Assembly (NCBI GenBank): GCA_030374765.1
Contig: JARGXX010000099.1
Coordinates: 1,674,001 to 1,738,000 of the forward strand
Reading direction: 5' to 3'
DNA length: 64,000 nucleotides
Source of the DNA: Agarophyton chilense
Lineage: Eukaryota > Rhodophyta > Florideophyceae > Gracilariales > Gracilariaceae
Shown: in pieces, positions 18,076 to 28,265 of the stretch
Position numbering within the stretch: position 1 is the stretch's first letter
How the letters are laid out: the number at the start of each line of letters is the position of its first letter
The notes under the pieces: model-generated
Databases searched by the model: none
What the model was told of the DNA's origin: nothing
Seen by the model: only the letters and a program-made list of their open reading frames with translations
Program-made: the position numbers and the translations under genes

Positions 18076-19719
18076 TTAAGATGCTCGGACTGCTCTCCGT
18101 CCCCCTTTCGGATTAAACTTACTACTATCCAAAATAAGCTTGCGCCTCAATTGACTGTGTAAATCATCCAGCTTCTTAATGTTTTCGATGAAGTATTCAC
18201 CGTACCGAGAAGACTGCTTGGTGTCAGAAATGTGCACAACCTCGCCTTCAATGTAAAACCCGACATCCGAGGACGTGGAAAACACTCCATTGAGGGGCGG
18301 AACTGCAAAGCTGCCGGTAAGAGTCCAGCTCCTGTGTTTCAGCGCATGAAGATGGCTTCTGAAGGTTTCTGCTTCGACATCCATGAACGCACCAAGCTTC
18401 TCAATCTCAATTGTGGTATAAAGCTTAAGGTACGAGCGCACTTCGGGTAACACAAGCTGTGATTTGACGACCTGAATGAAGAGCTTACTTTGCAATCTTG
18501 GTGCCTCCATGTTTGTATCATCTGCAGCATCGTAATTTGGAGGTGCCGGTGAGATAAACTTCGGACTAGCATGACTGAACAAATCTCCGAACAATTGCAA
18601 CTCTCCCTGACGCATACGAGAAAGTTTATCTCCGGATTTCTCCCTCACCATGGACATCATGCTCTCATCGACCTGTTGTGGTTGCATTGCGAGGCACAGC
18701 GCCAAAAGGGCCATCATCTGATCATTTCGCTTGTTGATCTGTTCATACTGGTAACTCCGGGTGTGGTTGTGCTTAATGCGACTGATGTGAATGATAGTTG
18801 AAGTGAACACGCGGACAGCATCCTCGTACCTTCGAAGCATAATGTAGCAGAATCCCATGTAGTAGTAAATTGATACGTGACATGCGGTAACATGGGTAAA
18901 CAACGCTGTAGAAACATCAAAATCTATAGGTTGAAGGACCATAAGCGCAAGACGATAATCGCCGAGTAAAGTGTTGACGCGGAGCAAACCAATGATAGAG
19001 AAGTACCCGATGTAGCGATAAACTGGTACAGTACTGATGTCGAAATTAGAACTATCTGGGTCGTTTGATCCACTCGGTTCGCCTCGCAGAAGCCAAGATA
19101 TAATGTTTGACTTGTGAACCAAATAGGTTAGAAGCGATAGTACTGCTCGAACATTCCAAATTTGATCATTTTCCCGAAGGTATTGGATTTCCTCAGGAGT
19201 CTTGCTCTTGAGCTTTGCTCGATATTGGCACCAGCTCTCAAATTGATAGATAAACTCGTCTATCATATCCCATAACCATGAGGGCGGGAGGTCATGATCA
19301 ATCATGCCATGTTTCAGAAAAGCCTCGAACAGAGAGCAGTAATTCTGCCATGAATCCACGCGTTGCGCTAGACTCGGGATCATCTTCGAAAAGAGATGTC
19401 GATAATATAGCTCATTGTAAAGCAGTAAAAAAGTCTGATCGTTGTCTACATAATCGGCTACAAATTCCGCAGAAGGCCAGCTGGAAGTCCTGAAATAGCG
19501 TTCCGTAAGGCGAGAGAAAACTTGCTCATATAAATTGTGTAGTTCCACGATGTTGCGATCGAGGAAAGTTTTGTGCATGTAGCTTAGAAATTGACCGACA
19601 AACTCGGGCACTTCACTGTACGCCTCATTGGCGGCCAATTCTTCGGCAGCATCGATGTCTGCATCGGTGAAGGACATTTGCGGGGTGCCCCCTCGACGCC
19701 ACGAGCCTTCCATGTTCAA
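18076..19719 (-). CDS. EIF3L: Translation initiation factor eIF3 subunit L
   Basis: 547 aa, close to the usual eIF3L length of about 560. eIF3L is a PCI-containing subunit of the eIF3 complex, which recruits mRNA and the ternary complex to the 40S subunit. The N-terminal part is characteristic: 'VGQFLSYMHKTFLDRNIVEL', then 'YEQVFSRLTERYF' and 'ELYYRHLFSKM'. The middle 'YYYMGFCYIMLRRYEDAVRVF' and C-terminal 'IEIEKLGAFMDVE' stretches fit the helical repeat and PCI winged-helix region. The start at 19719 has a second in-frame ATG two codons downstream (19713); either is plausible. No introns. Confidence 0.93.
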   Translation of the reverse strand: MNMEGSWRRGGTPQMSFTDADIDAAEELAANEAYSEVPEFVGQFLSYMHKTFLDRNIVELHNLYEQVFSRLTERYFRTSSWPSAEFVADYVDNDQTFLLLYNELYYRHLFSKMIPSLAQRVDSWQNYCSLFEAFLKHGMIDHDLPPSWLWDMIDEFIYQFESWCQYRAKLKSKTPEEIQYLRENDQIWNVRAVLSLLTYLVHKSNIISWLLRGEPSGSNDPDSSNFDISTVPVYRYIGYFSIIGLLRVNTLLGDYRLALMVLQPIDFDVSTALFTHVTACHVSIYYYMGFCYIMLRRYEDAVRVFTSTIIHISRIKHNHTRSYQYEQINKRNDQMMALLALCLAMQPQQVDESMMSMVREKSGDKLSRMRQGELQLFGDLFSHASPKFISPAPPNYDAADDTNMEAPRLQSKLFIQVVKSQLVLPEVRSYLKLYTTIEIEKLGAFMDVEAETFRSHLHALKHRSWTLTGSFAVPPLNGVFSTSSDVGFYIEGEVVHISDTKQSSRYGEYFIENIKKLDDLHSQLRRKLILDSSKFNPKGGRRAVRAS

Positions 19720-20268
19720 AATGAGGCTTCAAAGATTACGGAAGACAAAAGGATTCTGTGAAGGGAGTTACGAGCAGCGAACCGTGTCCAGCTCAGGCAA
19801 CAGAGCTGCACATTGATCGTCCACCTATTTGCGCTTCTCCTTCGACGCGACGCAAGCACGAGTTGTGCGCGTCGACGACGACCCCATTTTCTTGGCTATC
19901 TACAACACGCTATTAATTTAATAGACAAAACCAAAATGTTTTAAGTTTTAAAAAACTTTAATTTTAAAGGTGATATCACGTGTACATTGCGAATCCCAGT
20001 TTGCGTGTGAAGTTGCAAGATAAATTCTAATTTTGAGGAAAAATTGCTGCCCATCCTGGACCGCCCACTTCTTGTGGGGATTGTTGAGATTGATCGAGCA
20101 GATTGCCCTCCACATATTCACAGCGAGGAAAGAGACTGGAAAAAACCTCATGGCAAGGTTGGTATAGGGAGAGGGGGGGAAATGTGGAGGCGAGGCGTCC
20201 CGTTCTCCTATTGCGAAGTTCTGGGATGGCAAAGAAGTGTCCTGTAAAAACAATTAGCACCTATGGTT
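19720..20268. other. Intergenic region between eIF3L and SNW1
   Basis: About 550 bp downstream of SNW1 and upstream of eIF3L. It is AT-rich around 19900-19970. Short frames on both strands are not convincing. I see no gene. Confidence 0.5.
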
Positions 20269-21909
20269 TTACTTGCCGCGATCCTTGGCTTCTTCAAAGA
20301 ATTTGTTCATTCCGTACGGATCATCCCCAGCTCCACGCCCCGAGGGAACATCACGTTCAAATTCAACGGGTTTATTTCGTGGGCCCGTAGGCATTGACGC
20401 CGCGGCTTTACCGTCATCTCCGCCGAATCCACGATCAGCGCGGAACTGACGTTCTCGTTCATCCACATCGTTCGCAAGCGACGTTCGATACTGGAACTTC
20501 GCGGCTGAGTTAGAGCCCGCAAACAATGGCTTGTCGTAAATATTGTAAGAATCATCCGCTCCATAACCTCCTACGATTGATAGTGTACCTCTTCTGGTAC
20601 TCCCTGCTTCCTGATTGAAGAGGCGCTGGTCGTACAAGACTTCTCCAGACGGCTTTGCCGATGCAGATTGCCCCAGCGCCACGCGCTCAGCCACATCTCG
20701 ATCTTGATCTCGAGTAAACTTCGTGCGCTTAAATGTCGATCGGTCCCAGTCCAAATTATCCTCTTCTCTGCCACGCAGCTCCCTTTCTCGCTCTATTCGG
20801 CGTTGGTTTCTCATCTCATCTCTCCTTCTCACGCTCTCATCTGCATGTTCCACGCTTTCGCCGCGGTCACCAAATCGTGTTCGTCGACGCTTCTTCTCAG
20901 CTTCAGGAGCCTTACTGCCCGAGAGAAGCGGTGGCGCCTCATCTTCCACGGGGATGACCGAGTCCGCCCCAGAATACTCTGCGAAGCCACGCACCTCAGA
21001 TGGCGCAGCAGAGCTGAGCATATCGGTTCTTTCCGAAAGACCTAAATAGCCTTTTCTTTCGCGACGTGACTTTTCTGCCAGTTCTCGGAACTTTCGTTCA
21101 CTGGCTTCTTTTGCCTTTGCACTGACTTGTCGCTGCAGCCGAGCTCGTCGCTCAACTTGTTCTCTTGCTACACGCTCAGCATTGTAGAGTGCCTCAGCCA
21201 TCTCCGCGAACCTATCATTAATGGAGTGATTAACATGCGCGCGCCCGTCCGCAGCTAACCGCTTATCAAGTGCTATTGTGTAGCCTCTGTTGTTCTTCCA
21301 GTTTGACACAACTGGAGGAATTTTCCATTCGGCTGCCTCGGCCTTGCTGGGCTTTCGATCAGGGGAATGCATAACAGGGACGGGGGGGCTTGGGGGGTTT
21401 ACAGGAGCTTTTCGATGGGAGAATTTCGGAGGCTCCATGGGGTCAGAAGGAGCTTCCACCATTCTTATGATGCGCTGTCTCGAGCCGACAGCAGCGCTGG
21501 TGTTGGTGTTTGCTGGGGTGTAGCGCACAAAGGAGGGGGTTTCCTGGGTCTGGTTTCCACTTTTAGCGGCAAGTTTTCCTGAAACAACCAGTTCAAGGGC
21601 TGCGCGAGTTCGACGGGCGGTCTGCTCGATCTCCTGTTTGGTGGGCATGGGCTTGAGTACCTCATCGCGCGGCTTCTCGACTAAGGCGTCGTAGGAGGTG
21701 TGCACGGTTCTGGTAGCATTTTCGCCCTGGCGCACGATGGCGGAGTAGTCAGGACCATCACCGTTAACATTCAAGGAGAGGACACGGGAAACGCCAGCTT
21801 GGACCGATGGCTGGGCCGGGAGCACGGTGAGGGCGCGGTTGGATACATCCTCGGCGGGCTTGAAGACGTTTCCGTCGGTGGGTGGGGGAAGAAGGTCTTT
21901 CAACGACAT
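20269..21909 (-). CDS. SNW1: SNW1/SKIP (Prp45) spliceosome and transcription cofactor
   Basis: SNW-domain proteins are core components of the activated spliceosome and transcription co-regulators. The start at 21909 ('MSLKDLLPPPTDG') gives 546 aa, about the size of human SNW1; the frame is open further upstream to 22095, but that part looks like upstream sequence. The SNW domain lies at about 115-290: 'FVRYTPA', 'RIIRMVEAPSDPMEPPKF', then the signature 'SNWKNNRGYTIALDKRLAAD'. The C-terminal half is charged and contains 'IYDKPLF', a motif conserved in the family. It is divergent from the SNF2 ATPase gene with 188 bp between starts. Confidence 0.93.
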   Translation of the reverse strand: MSLKDLLPPPTDGNVFKPAEDVSNRALTVLPAQPSVQAGVSRVLSLNVNGDGPDYSAIVRQGENATRTVHTSYDALVEKPRDEVLKPMPTKQEIEQTARRTRAALELVVSGKLAAKSGNQTQETPSFVRYTPANTNTSAAVGSRQRIIRMVEAPSDPMEPPKFSHRKAPVNPPSPPVPVMHSPDRKPSKAEAAEWKIPPVVSNWKNNRGYTIALDKRLAADGRAHVNHSINDRFAEMAEALYNAERVAREQVERRARLQRQVSAKAKEASERKFRELAEKSRRERKGYLGLSERTDMLSSAAPSEVRGFAEYSGADSVIPVEDEAPPLLSGSKAPEAEKKRRRTRFGDRGESVEHADESVRRRDEMRNQRRIERERELRGREEDNLDWDRSTFKRTKFTRDQDRDVAERVALGQSASAKPSGEVLYDQRLFNQEAGSTRRGTLSIVGGYGADDSYNIYDKPLFAGSNSAAKFQYRTSLANDVDERERQFRADRGFGGDDGKAAASMPTGPRNKPVEFERDVPSGRGAGDDPYGMNKFFEEAKDRGK

Positions 21910-22097
21910 GCCGGGAGGCGAGAGGAGACCACAACTGCGGCAGACCCGGGGGGAGGGGGGGCACAACGGGTGCTGTGGCTGAGAGCATGCGTACCGTGGC
22001 GACAGTGCATACAAACCGAAAATCAAAAAAAGGCGCCTCGTGGTGCTCTGGGGGCGGTGCCCAATCGCATCGGAATGAATTGTACTGGCATTCATTC
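21910..22097. promoter_or_regulatory. Compact bidirectional promoter (SNW1 / SNF2 ATPase)
   Basis: Only 188 bp lie between the chosen start codons. The region contains a G-run near 21940-21960. Both flanking frames remain open across it, so the starts were placed at the first ATG that gives a conserved-looking N-terminus. Confidence 0.45.
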
Positions 22098-25000
22098 ATG
22101 GAACAAACGCTGGGGCGCGTCAACTTGCATGTGGACTGTCGCGCTGCTCTTGACTCGGCAGCTTACGCACGCTGTTTCGATCTGCTCAGCTGTCCAAAAA
22201 CGGCTCCTGCGAGCATCCCAATGGCGTCACAACAGGCAGTTCGTCTACTTGAGGCACACCCTCACCGCACTCCGCTCGAAGCTGACCACTTGCGAGCCCT
22301 CTGTAACTTACTCTTCACCCTGAGGCGAGCCCTCGGCTCCGAAGCTGCTGCCAAAACCCCCGTGTACAATGCCATCCTTCGAGTCCTCAAGGCGCACACA
22401 TGCCCCCTCCCTAATACCTCCGTCACATTTGCCCAGGTCCAAGCAGCCCGGCTCCAGCTTCTCGCCGAAAAGCTCTATCGAGAGCATAAGCCTTTTCCAC
22501 AGGAGCTCAATGCTGCTATCTCCCAGGGGCTGGTTTCCGGCTTCGACCCGTCCACGGGCCTTCGCGTTCCGCCAGAAACTCAGAATATGCAGTTAGCTAG
22601 ACAAAAGTATCAGGAGCAGGAAGATATCATGAAGGAGAGACAACGTCTCCAAGAGCTTCAAACAGATTTTCACAAGTCCCGAGCAAGTTGCGTAGAAGCT
22701 GTAAGGGCGCACGAGCCAGAACCGCCCACCCCTGAGGAGATGCTCCCATGGGAACAACGTCGGATCCCCATTCCTCGCGAGGGACTTCAACGAGGAAGGT
22801 ACATGGGACTGGACCAGAACACTCTTGTGAACGAACGCTATAGATCGCTCAAAGTCCGAACCGACGCCATTTGTGCAGACATATCCCGCATTCTCACAGA
22901 CCATAGCACAGGCAGCGACACTCTTAGCCCCCGTAATGCTGCCCTGCTTGAGACACGAAACCGCCATGTGAATCTTATGTCCTTGCAAAGTCGAATTCGC
23001 CAGTCTGTCTGGAACGAGTATCAAACGGGCACTCTGGATGGTCGCCGTACTTCTAGGGCCAAGGTTCGAACCCTCAAGCAACTGCAACGTGAGTATGAGC
23101 GCGTTGAACGCGCAAGGCAACGTCAAGTCGAGACGGAAGAAAAGGATGCTCGCCGAAAGAGGCAGGCATGGATGAACTCCATGGCTGACCATCTCAATAA
23201 GTTCCGAAGCTATCATAGAGATACAGTGAAAAGAGGTGTGCGTGCCATGAACAAGGCACTTTTGAGGTATCACGAAGAGTTATCTAAAAACACAAGTCGA
23301 GCCGAAAGAGAAGCCGAAAAAGCTCGTATTCAGAAACTCAAGGATGATGATGAAGAGGGCTATCTTGAACTAGTCAAACAAACAAAGAACACCCGAGTTT
23401 TGGAACTTCTCGAACAAACTGACAAATACCTCCGAGAATTAGGTGCCGTTGTAAAAGAGGAGAGAGCACGAAGCGGTGTAGTCGAATACGAAAACAATAC
23501 GGCTGCGAAGACCGGAAATCGCAGAAACTACTACGAGATTGCACATGCAATTAAAGAGGAAGTGCGGACGCAATCTTTACTGTTAGTTGGTGGAACATTG
23601 AAAGAGTATCAGCTACACGGTATCCAATGGATGGTCAGCTTGTACAACAATCGTCTAAATGGCATCCTTGCCGATGAGATGGGTCTCGGGAAAACAGTGC
23701 AAACAATCGGTCTCATAGCTCATCTTATGGAACGCAAAGACAATCCTGGCCCATACTTGATTATCGTTCCGCTCTCTACAGTAAGCAACTGGGAAATGGA
23801 ATTCGCGAGATGGGCACCGGTAATCCGGGTTGTGGTTTTCAAAGGGGACGCCCGAGCTCGAAAGCGATTGTTTGAAGAAGTGATTGAGAAAAAAAGCTTT
23901 AATGTTTGTCTCGTTACGTATGAGTACGTTGTTCGAGGGAAAAACCTCTTAAAGCGCGTCGAATGGCAGCATATTATTATTGACGAAGGACATAGAATCA
24001 AAAACCACGAAAGCAAGCTTAGCTCAGTTCTTCACGCACACTACCGAAGCCGCAATCGCTTGTTACTCACAGGGACACCATTGCAGAACTCACTAACTGA
24101 ACTTTGGGCTTTGCTTAACTTTTTGTTACCCAACGTGTTCAAGAGTGCCGAATCTTTTGAAAGTTGGTTTGCATTACCTTTCGCCAACATGGGGGTCGAG
24201 AAAAATCTTCAGACTGAGCAACAAACGCAGCTCACAGAAGAGGAAAGTTTGTTGATCATTCGAAGATTGCACCAAGTTTTACGACCGTTTCTTCTTCGCC
24301 GGATGAAGGCAGACGTTCTTCGAATGGGTGAGCAACTTCCTGAGAAACAAGAGCATATTGTGCTATGTGAAATGTCTGCTTGGCAAAGGCATATGTACGT
24401 CAGGATTCTAAAGGGTGAACGGCTGCTTTTCACGGATAAGCATGGGAGGCAACGTTACGACAAGCTTCCGAATCCTGCAGTGCAGATGAGAAAATGTTGC
24501 AATCATCCGTATTTGTTCTATGCAGATCATTCGAATCAAGTTGTTGATTCTCATATGTTGTGGAGAGCGTCAGGGAAGTTTGATATGTTAGACTCCATAA
24601 TTACCAAGTTGCTGAGAACAGATCATCGCATTCTTATTTTCAATCAAATGACTAAAGTAGTGGATTTGCAGGAAAGACTTTTGCGGTATCGAAATATTTC
24701 ATTCTATAGATTGGACGGAGGAACAAGCAACGATGACAGGAAAGCCATGGTTACCGATTTCAACCGTGCAGGATCAGACGTTAACGTTTTTTTGTTGACA
24801 ACAAGGGCTGGTGGGCTTGGAGTTAACCTACAAACTGCTGATACTGTGATAATTTTTGATAGCGATTGGAACCCATCTATGGATGAACAAGCGCAAGATC
24901 GAGCCCACAGGATCGGTCAGAAAAGGGAAGTGCTCGTGCTGCGAATGATAACTGCGAAGTCTATCGAAGAAAGCGTAATGGAGCGAGCATCTTTCAAACG

Positions 25001-28000
25001 CGGATTAGAAAAGAAAATCATACGAGCTGGCATGTTCGATGAGTTAAGCAAAGACTCGGAGAGGCAAGCAATGTTGCGAGAACTTCTTCGCGTGGAGGGT
25101 GGAGCTGGAAGCGAGGAAGAACAAGAGGACGGACTGCCCACTGAAGAAGAGGTCAACAGAATTTTGGCCCGCAGCGAAGAAGAATTCCACAAGTTCGTGA
25201 TAATCGACGAGGAAAGAAGACGGGAAATCGAGCCTCACTCACGATTGTTGGTCGACAAAGAAATCCCAGAGTGGGCAACGAAAGTTCCGAAAGCGCTTCT
25301 CAAGAAAGCGACAATAAGTGGGGCCGGAAGCTGGGGGTCCTACGGCGGTGTTGATATCTCCCTGATAAATGGACCAAAGAAGAGACGGGCTGCGACAGAG
25401 AATGTGAGCTACGGCGTTGACCAATTAAGTGAGAGAGCCTACATCAAGCTTATGGAGCGGTCGGAGGCCGGAGAAGACGTTTCTTTGCAAGATGCCATTC
25501 GAAAAGAGACCACACGACGAAAGAGGCGAAAAAAGAATGGAGTTGGTTTAAACGAAAAAAGCAGCCTTACTGCAGCAAAGCGTTTGAGATCAGATGCGGT
25601 TTCTGGAGATGAAGCGGGGACAGATACAGTGGCATCGGCAGACAACGTTAAGGAGTCACCGGCTAGCGACTCATTGACAGGGACAAGACCTGCGGGTGCG
25701 AAAATGGCGGTAAACACACAGTTTCATGATATTGAGGATGAGAACGGAACGGGTGGCGAGAACAGTTTTGTCCCGTCTGCTGCCGATGATATGGTTATAG
25801 AGGAAGATGATGAGGATGAAAATGACGAAGATAAAGCGGCGCTCCATACTGAGGTGGCCGCTCTGACCGGCGGTTTTGAACAATTGAAATCTGACGATGA
25901 TAGAAACGATTCTTCATCGGATGAAGCTGTCATTCGCCATCGATGCAAAACAGCGAAAAGACGTAATTCAAGTATGAATAGAAAGAAGATAATGGACGAC
26001 AGCGACTCATCCGATGTAACTGAAGAACCTCCAAAGATGAAGATGCCACGAAGGAGAAGGAAGAGACCGTTAATTTCCTACAGTGAAAGTGGTAGTCCGG
26101 ACGTAACCGAATCGTCAACTGCTATGGACGGAAAATCGAAAAGAGCTAAACGGACTCGAGCAAGCGACACTCAAAGTGAGGATGAGGATATCCATAATAG
26201 CAGGAACAGAGGCAAAGATAAGAAGATGGTGGATAAGAGAAGTGGGAAGTCTGCTTCAGATGGCACAAAACTTGCCTACAATCTGCCGAAACCTCCGAGA
26301 AAGAAGGGTATCACGTCAGAATTGTTGAAAAAGAAAGAGGGTCCAGAATTAAAAAATAGGCAACTTTCGAAGGATGTGGTGAAGGATAGAAAGATTGGAA
26401 TTACAGGGAGGGAGAAGAAGGAGAATGCTGAGGAGGTAAAGGATCGCAGTATGACAACGACAACATCGTCGCTAGGATTAAAGAAGGAAGGCCATGAGTC
26501 CGGAAAGGAAGCAAACGGGCCAAAGAAACGCAAAGCAGATCCTAGTCCTTTCGATGAGTTGCCAGATCTTCCAAGAATTCCTCGTGTTTCAAAGTTGAAC
26601 CCCACACAGCAAAACAAGGACCCAAAGAATCCACCAGCCGCCCCAACCAACGCTAGACCTCCAATCCCGCCTCCCCCTAGTTCCCAAACTCCAATGTCAC
26701 AGCCACGGAATTCTTCTCAACATCGCAATGGCCCTCTGCTATCCGGACCATCTCCCCCTAGAGGCACGCCACCACACAGAATATCTCCCCCGCATCGCGG
26801 GTCCCAGCCGCACCGCTCATCTCCTCCCCATCGAGCTTCACAACAGCACTACAACAGTCCACCGCCTATAAATGCTCCTCCACCCCATCTGCTGAACCCC
26901 CAGCGCATGAGTGGTCAAAAACATATGGGACCCCCACCCATGGCTCCGCCACCGCACATGGGACCTCCACCTCACTTAGTTGCCGCTCAGCATATGGCGC
27001 AGCAAATTGCAGCGTGTCAACGAATGGGTATAGCTCCACAGATACATCCGCACATGCCACCGCCTCCTCCTCCACCACCGCCTCAGTCACACTTACAATT
27101 GCCTCAACACATCCCGCCTCATATGAGTCAAATGCAGATGATGAACGCGATGCAGCGCATGTCATCGCAACAGATGAATAAGCCACAACACATGCCACCT
27201 ATGCCAATGATGCCACCCCCGCAACACATGGGTGTGCCGCAGCATATGGGGGCACCTCGAAGAATGCCGCCACCGCCGCACCACATGGGTGCGCCTCTTA
27301 TGGGCGGACCTTCAAGTATGGGTCCACAGAACATGCAGCACTCTCAGCCTTTCATGCCTCCGAATCACATGGGACATCCTCCTCATCACGGAGGCTCTCA
27401 CTTGATGGCACCACCGCCACCACCGCCTCCACCACCGCCGCCACCGCCACCTCCTGGAGTCTCCGGTCAAGGCATGCATATTCGACCAGGCGGTGGACCA
27501 CGTGGGCAAGCCTTCGGTCGACAAGGAGGCCGTCTTCCTCTTCACCATGGAGGGGAGCTTAGTAAGAGTGCTGCTAGGGGAAGTGCTGTTGGAGGAGAGG
27601 GACGAGATTTAGGGGAGATCAATAACAACGGTCCTCCTCGTATGGGTTACCCTTCCTGTCCTCCGAGCTTTGCGAATGTTCAAAGTCTTATGAACGGGCC
27701 GCCGCCTATTCACCGGCCTTCTATCGGTCATTTCCCTAATCAGGATGGTGGGCCGATGTCAATGTCACGCCAAAGACCGGGGCCACCAAGACCTGGTGTG
27801 CCAAGACTTGGGCCACTGAGACCAGGATCTTCACAAGGTGCCCAGCGCAATCAAAACGGGCGGTACGGGAATTCGGGTTACATTAGGGGTTTTGGTGGGT
27901 GGACGGAAGGGAATTCTACGTATCGCACGTTTGAAAACAGAACGCAGGTGGGTGTGAAGCACGGGAGGGCGAATCTATCAGTTGGGGAGAAGAACGAAGG

Positions 28001-28106
28001 AGTCCCTGAAGGTAAACAAGCGGGCTCTGAGGTTTCTCCTCGAAACGCCGACCAGAGCCAAGGAGAAGGGATCACTGAAGGTGATGGGAAAGCAGTAGAG
28101 AGTTAG
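22098..28106 (+). CDS. SNF2-family (SWI2/SNF2, BRM-like) chromatin remodelling ATPase
   Basis: The catalytic subunit of a SWI/SNF-type complex that uses ATP to slide or evict nucleosomes. With ATG 22098 it is 2002 aa and uninterrupted by introns. Order of parts: N-terminal region with a short QLQ-like segment; HSA domain (about 290-400, 'RRKRQAWMNSMADHLNKFRS'); DExx helicase with 'DEMGLGKT' (about 525) and 'IDEGHRIKN' (about 628); helicase C with 'TTRAGGLGVNLQ' and 'AQDRAHRIGQKR' (about 895-945); SnAC region ('FKRGLEKKIIRAGMFD'). After about residue 1060 come acidic and basic low-complexity blocks, then roughly 400 residues rich in Pro, Met, His and Gln. No bromodomain is visible, unlike animal BRG1/BRM and like plant SYD/MINU. 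It ends 160 bp from the convergent SDR gene. Confidence 0.93.
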   Translation: MEQTLGRVNLHVDCRAALDSAAYARCFDLLSCPKTAPASIPMASQQAVRLLEAHPHRTPLEADHLRALCNLLFTLRRALGSEAAAKTPVYNAILRVLKAHTCPLPNTSVTFAQVQAARLQLLAEKLYREHKPFPQELNAAISQGLVSGFDPSTGLRVPPETQNMQLARQKYQEQEDIMKERQRLQELQTDFHKSRASCVEAVRAHEPEPPTPEEMLPWEQRRIPIPREGLQRGRYMGLDQNTLVNERYRSLKVRTDAICADISRILTDHSTGSDTLSPRNAALLETRNRHVNLMSLQSRIRQSVWNEYQTGTLDGRRTSRAKVRTLKQLQREYERVERARQRQVETEEKDARRKRQAWMNSMADHLNKFRSYHRDTVKRGVRAMNKALLRYHEELSKNTSRAEREAEKARIQKLKDDDEEGYLELVKQTKNTRVLELLEQTDKYLRELGAVVKEERARSGVVEYENNTAAKTGNRRNYYEIAHAIKEEVRTQSLLLVGGTLKEYQLHGIQWMVSLYNNRLNGILADEMGLGKTVQTIGLIAHLMERKDNPGPYLIIVPLSTVSNWEMEFARWAPVIRVVVFKGDARARKRLFEEVIEKKSFNVCLVTYEYVVRGKNLLKRVEWQHIIIDEGHRIKNHESKLSSVLHAHYRSRNRLLLTGTPLQNSLTELWALLNFLLPNVFKSAESFESWFALPFANMGVEKNLQTEQQTQLTEEESLLIIRRLHQVLRPFLLRRMKADVLRMGEQLPEKQEHIVLCEMSAWQRHMYVRILKGERLLFTDKHGRQRYDKLPNPAVQMRKCCNHPYLFYADHSNQVVDSHMLWRASGKFDMLDSIITKLLRTDHRILIFNQMTKVVDLQERLLRYRNISFYRLDGGTSNDDRKAMVTDFNRAGSDVNVFLLTTRAGGLGVNLQTADTVIIFDSDWNPSMDEQAQDRAHRIGQKREVLVLRMITAKSIEESVMERASFKRGLEKKIIRAGMFDELSKDSERQAMLRELLRVEGGAGSEEEQEDGLPTEEEVNRILARSEEEFHKFVIIDEERRREIEPHSRLLVDKEIPEWATKVPKALLKKATISGAGSWGSYGGVDISLINGPKKRRAATENVSYGVDQLSERAYIKLMERSEAGEDVSLQDAIRKETTRRKRRKKNGVGLNEKSSLTAAKRLRSDAVSGDEAGTDTVASADNVKESPASDSLTGTRPAGAKMAVNTQFHDIEDENGTGGENSFVPSAADDMVIEEDDEDENDEDKAALHTEVAALTGGFEQLKSDDDRNDSSSDEAVIRHRCKTAKRRNSSMNRKKIMDDSDSSDVTEEPPKMKMPRRRRKRPLISYSESGSPDVTESSTAMDGKSKRAKRTRASDTQSEDEDIHNSRNRGKDKKMVDKRSGKSASDGTKLAYNLPKPPRKKGITSELLKKKEGPELKNRQLSKDVVKDRKIGITGREKKENAEEVKDRSMTTTTSSLGLKKEGHESGKEANGPKKRKADPSPFDELPDLPRIPRVSKLNPTQQNKDPKNPPAAPTNARPPIPPPPSSQTPMSQPRNSSQHRNGPLLSGPSPPRGTPPHRISPPHRGSQPHRSSPPHRASQQHYNSPPPINAPPPHLLNPQRMSGQKHMGPPPMAPPPHMGPPPHLVAAQHMAQQIAACQRMGIAPQIHPHMPPPPPPPPPQSHLQLPQHIPPHMSQMQMMNAMQRMSSQQMNKPQHMPPMPMMPPPQHMGVPQHMGAPRRMPPPPHHMGAPLMGGPSSMGPQNMQHSQPFMPPNHMGHPPHHGGSHLMAPPPPPPPPPPPPPPPGVSGQGMHIRPGGGPRGQAFGRQGGRLPLHHGGELSKSAARGSAVGGEGRDLGEINNNGPPRMGYPSCPPSFANVQSLMNGPPPIHRPSIGHFPNQDGGPMSMSRQRPGPPRPGVPRLGPLRPGSSQGAQRNQNGRYGNSGYIRGFGGWTEGNSTYRTFENRTQVGVKHGRANLSVGEKNEGVPEGKQAGSEVSPRNADQSQGEGITEGDGKAVES

Positions 28107-28265
28107 TCGTTGGTTTTTGGAAATACAGTATATGTAGTATAGCACGCCTAATTTGTTTACATGCCCCAAGTCAGAGCTTTCTTGAGTAGATAACAATAAC
28201 AATCGTAAAGCTTATGAGAAAATCATAGTTTCACAAAGAATACTCCGCTAGTCAAGTGCGCCGTG

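Noticed and set aside
21882-22097. 72-codon N-terminal extension of the SNF2 ATPase
   Set aside because: It overlaps the start of the divergent SNW1 gene and has low-complexity sequence; ATG 22098 is preferred.
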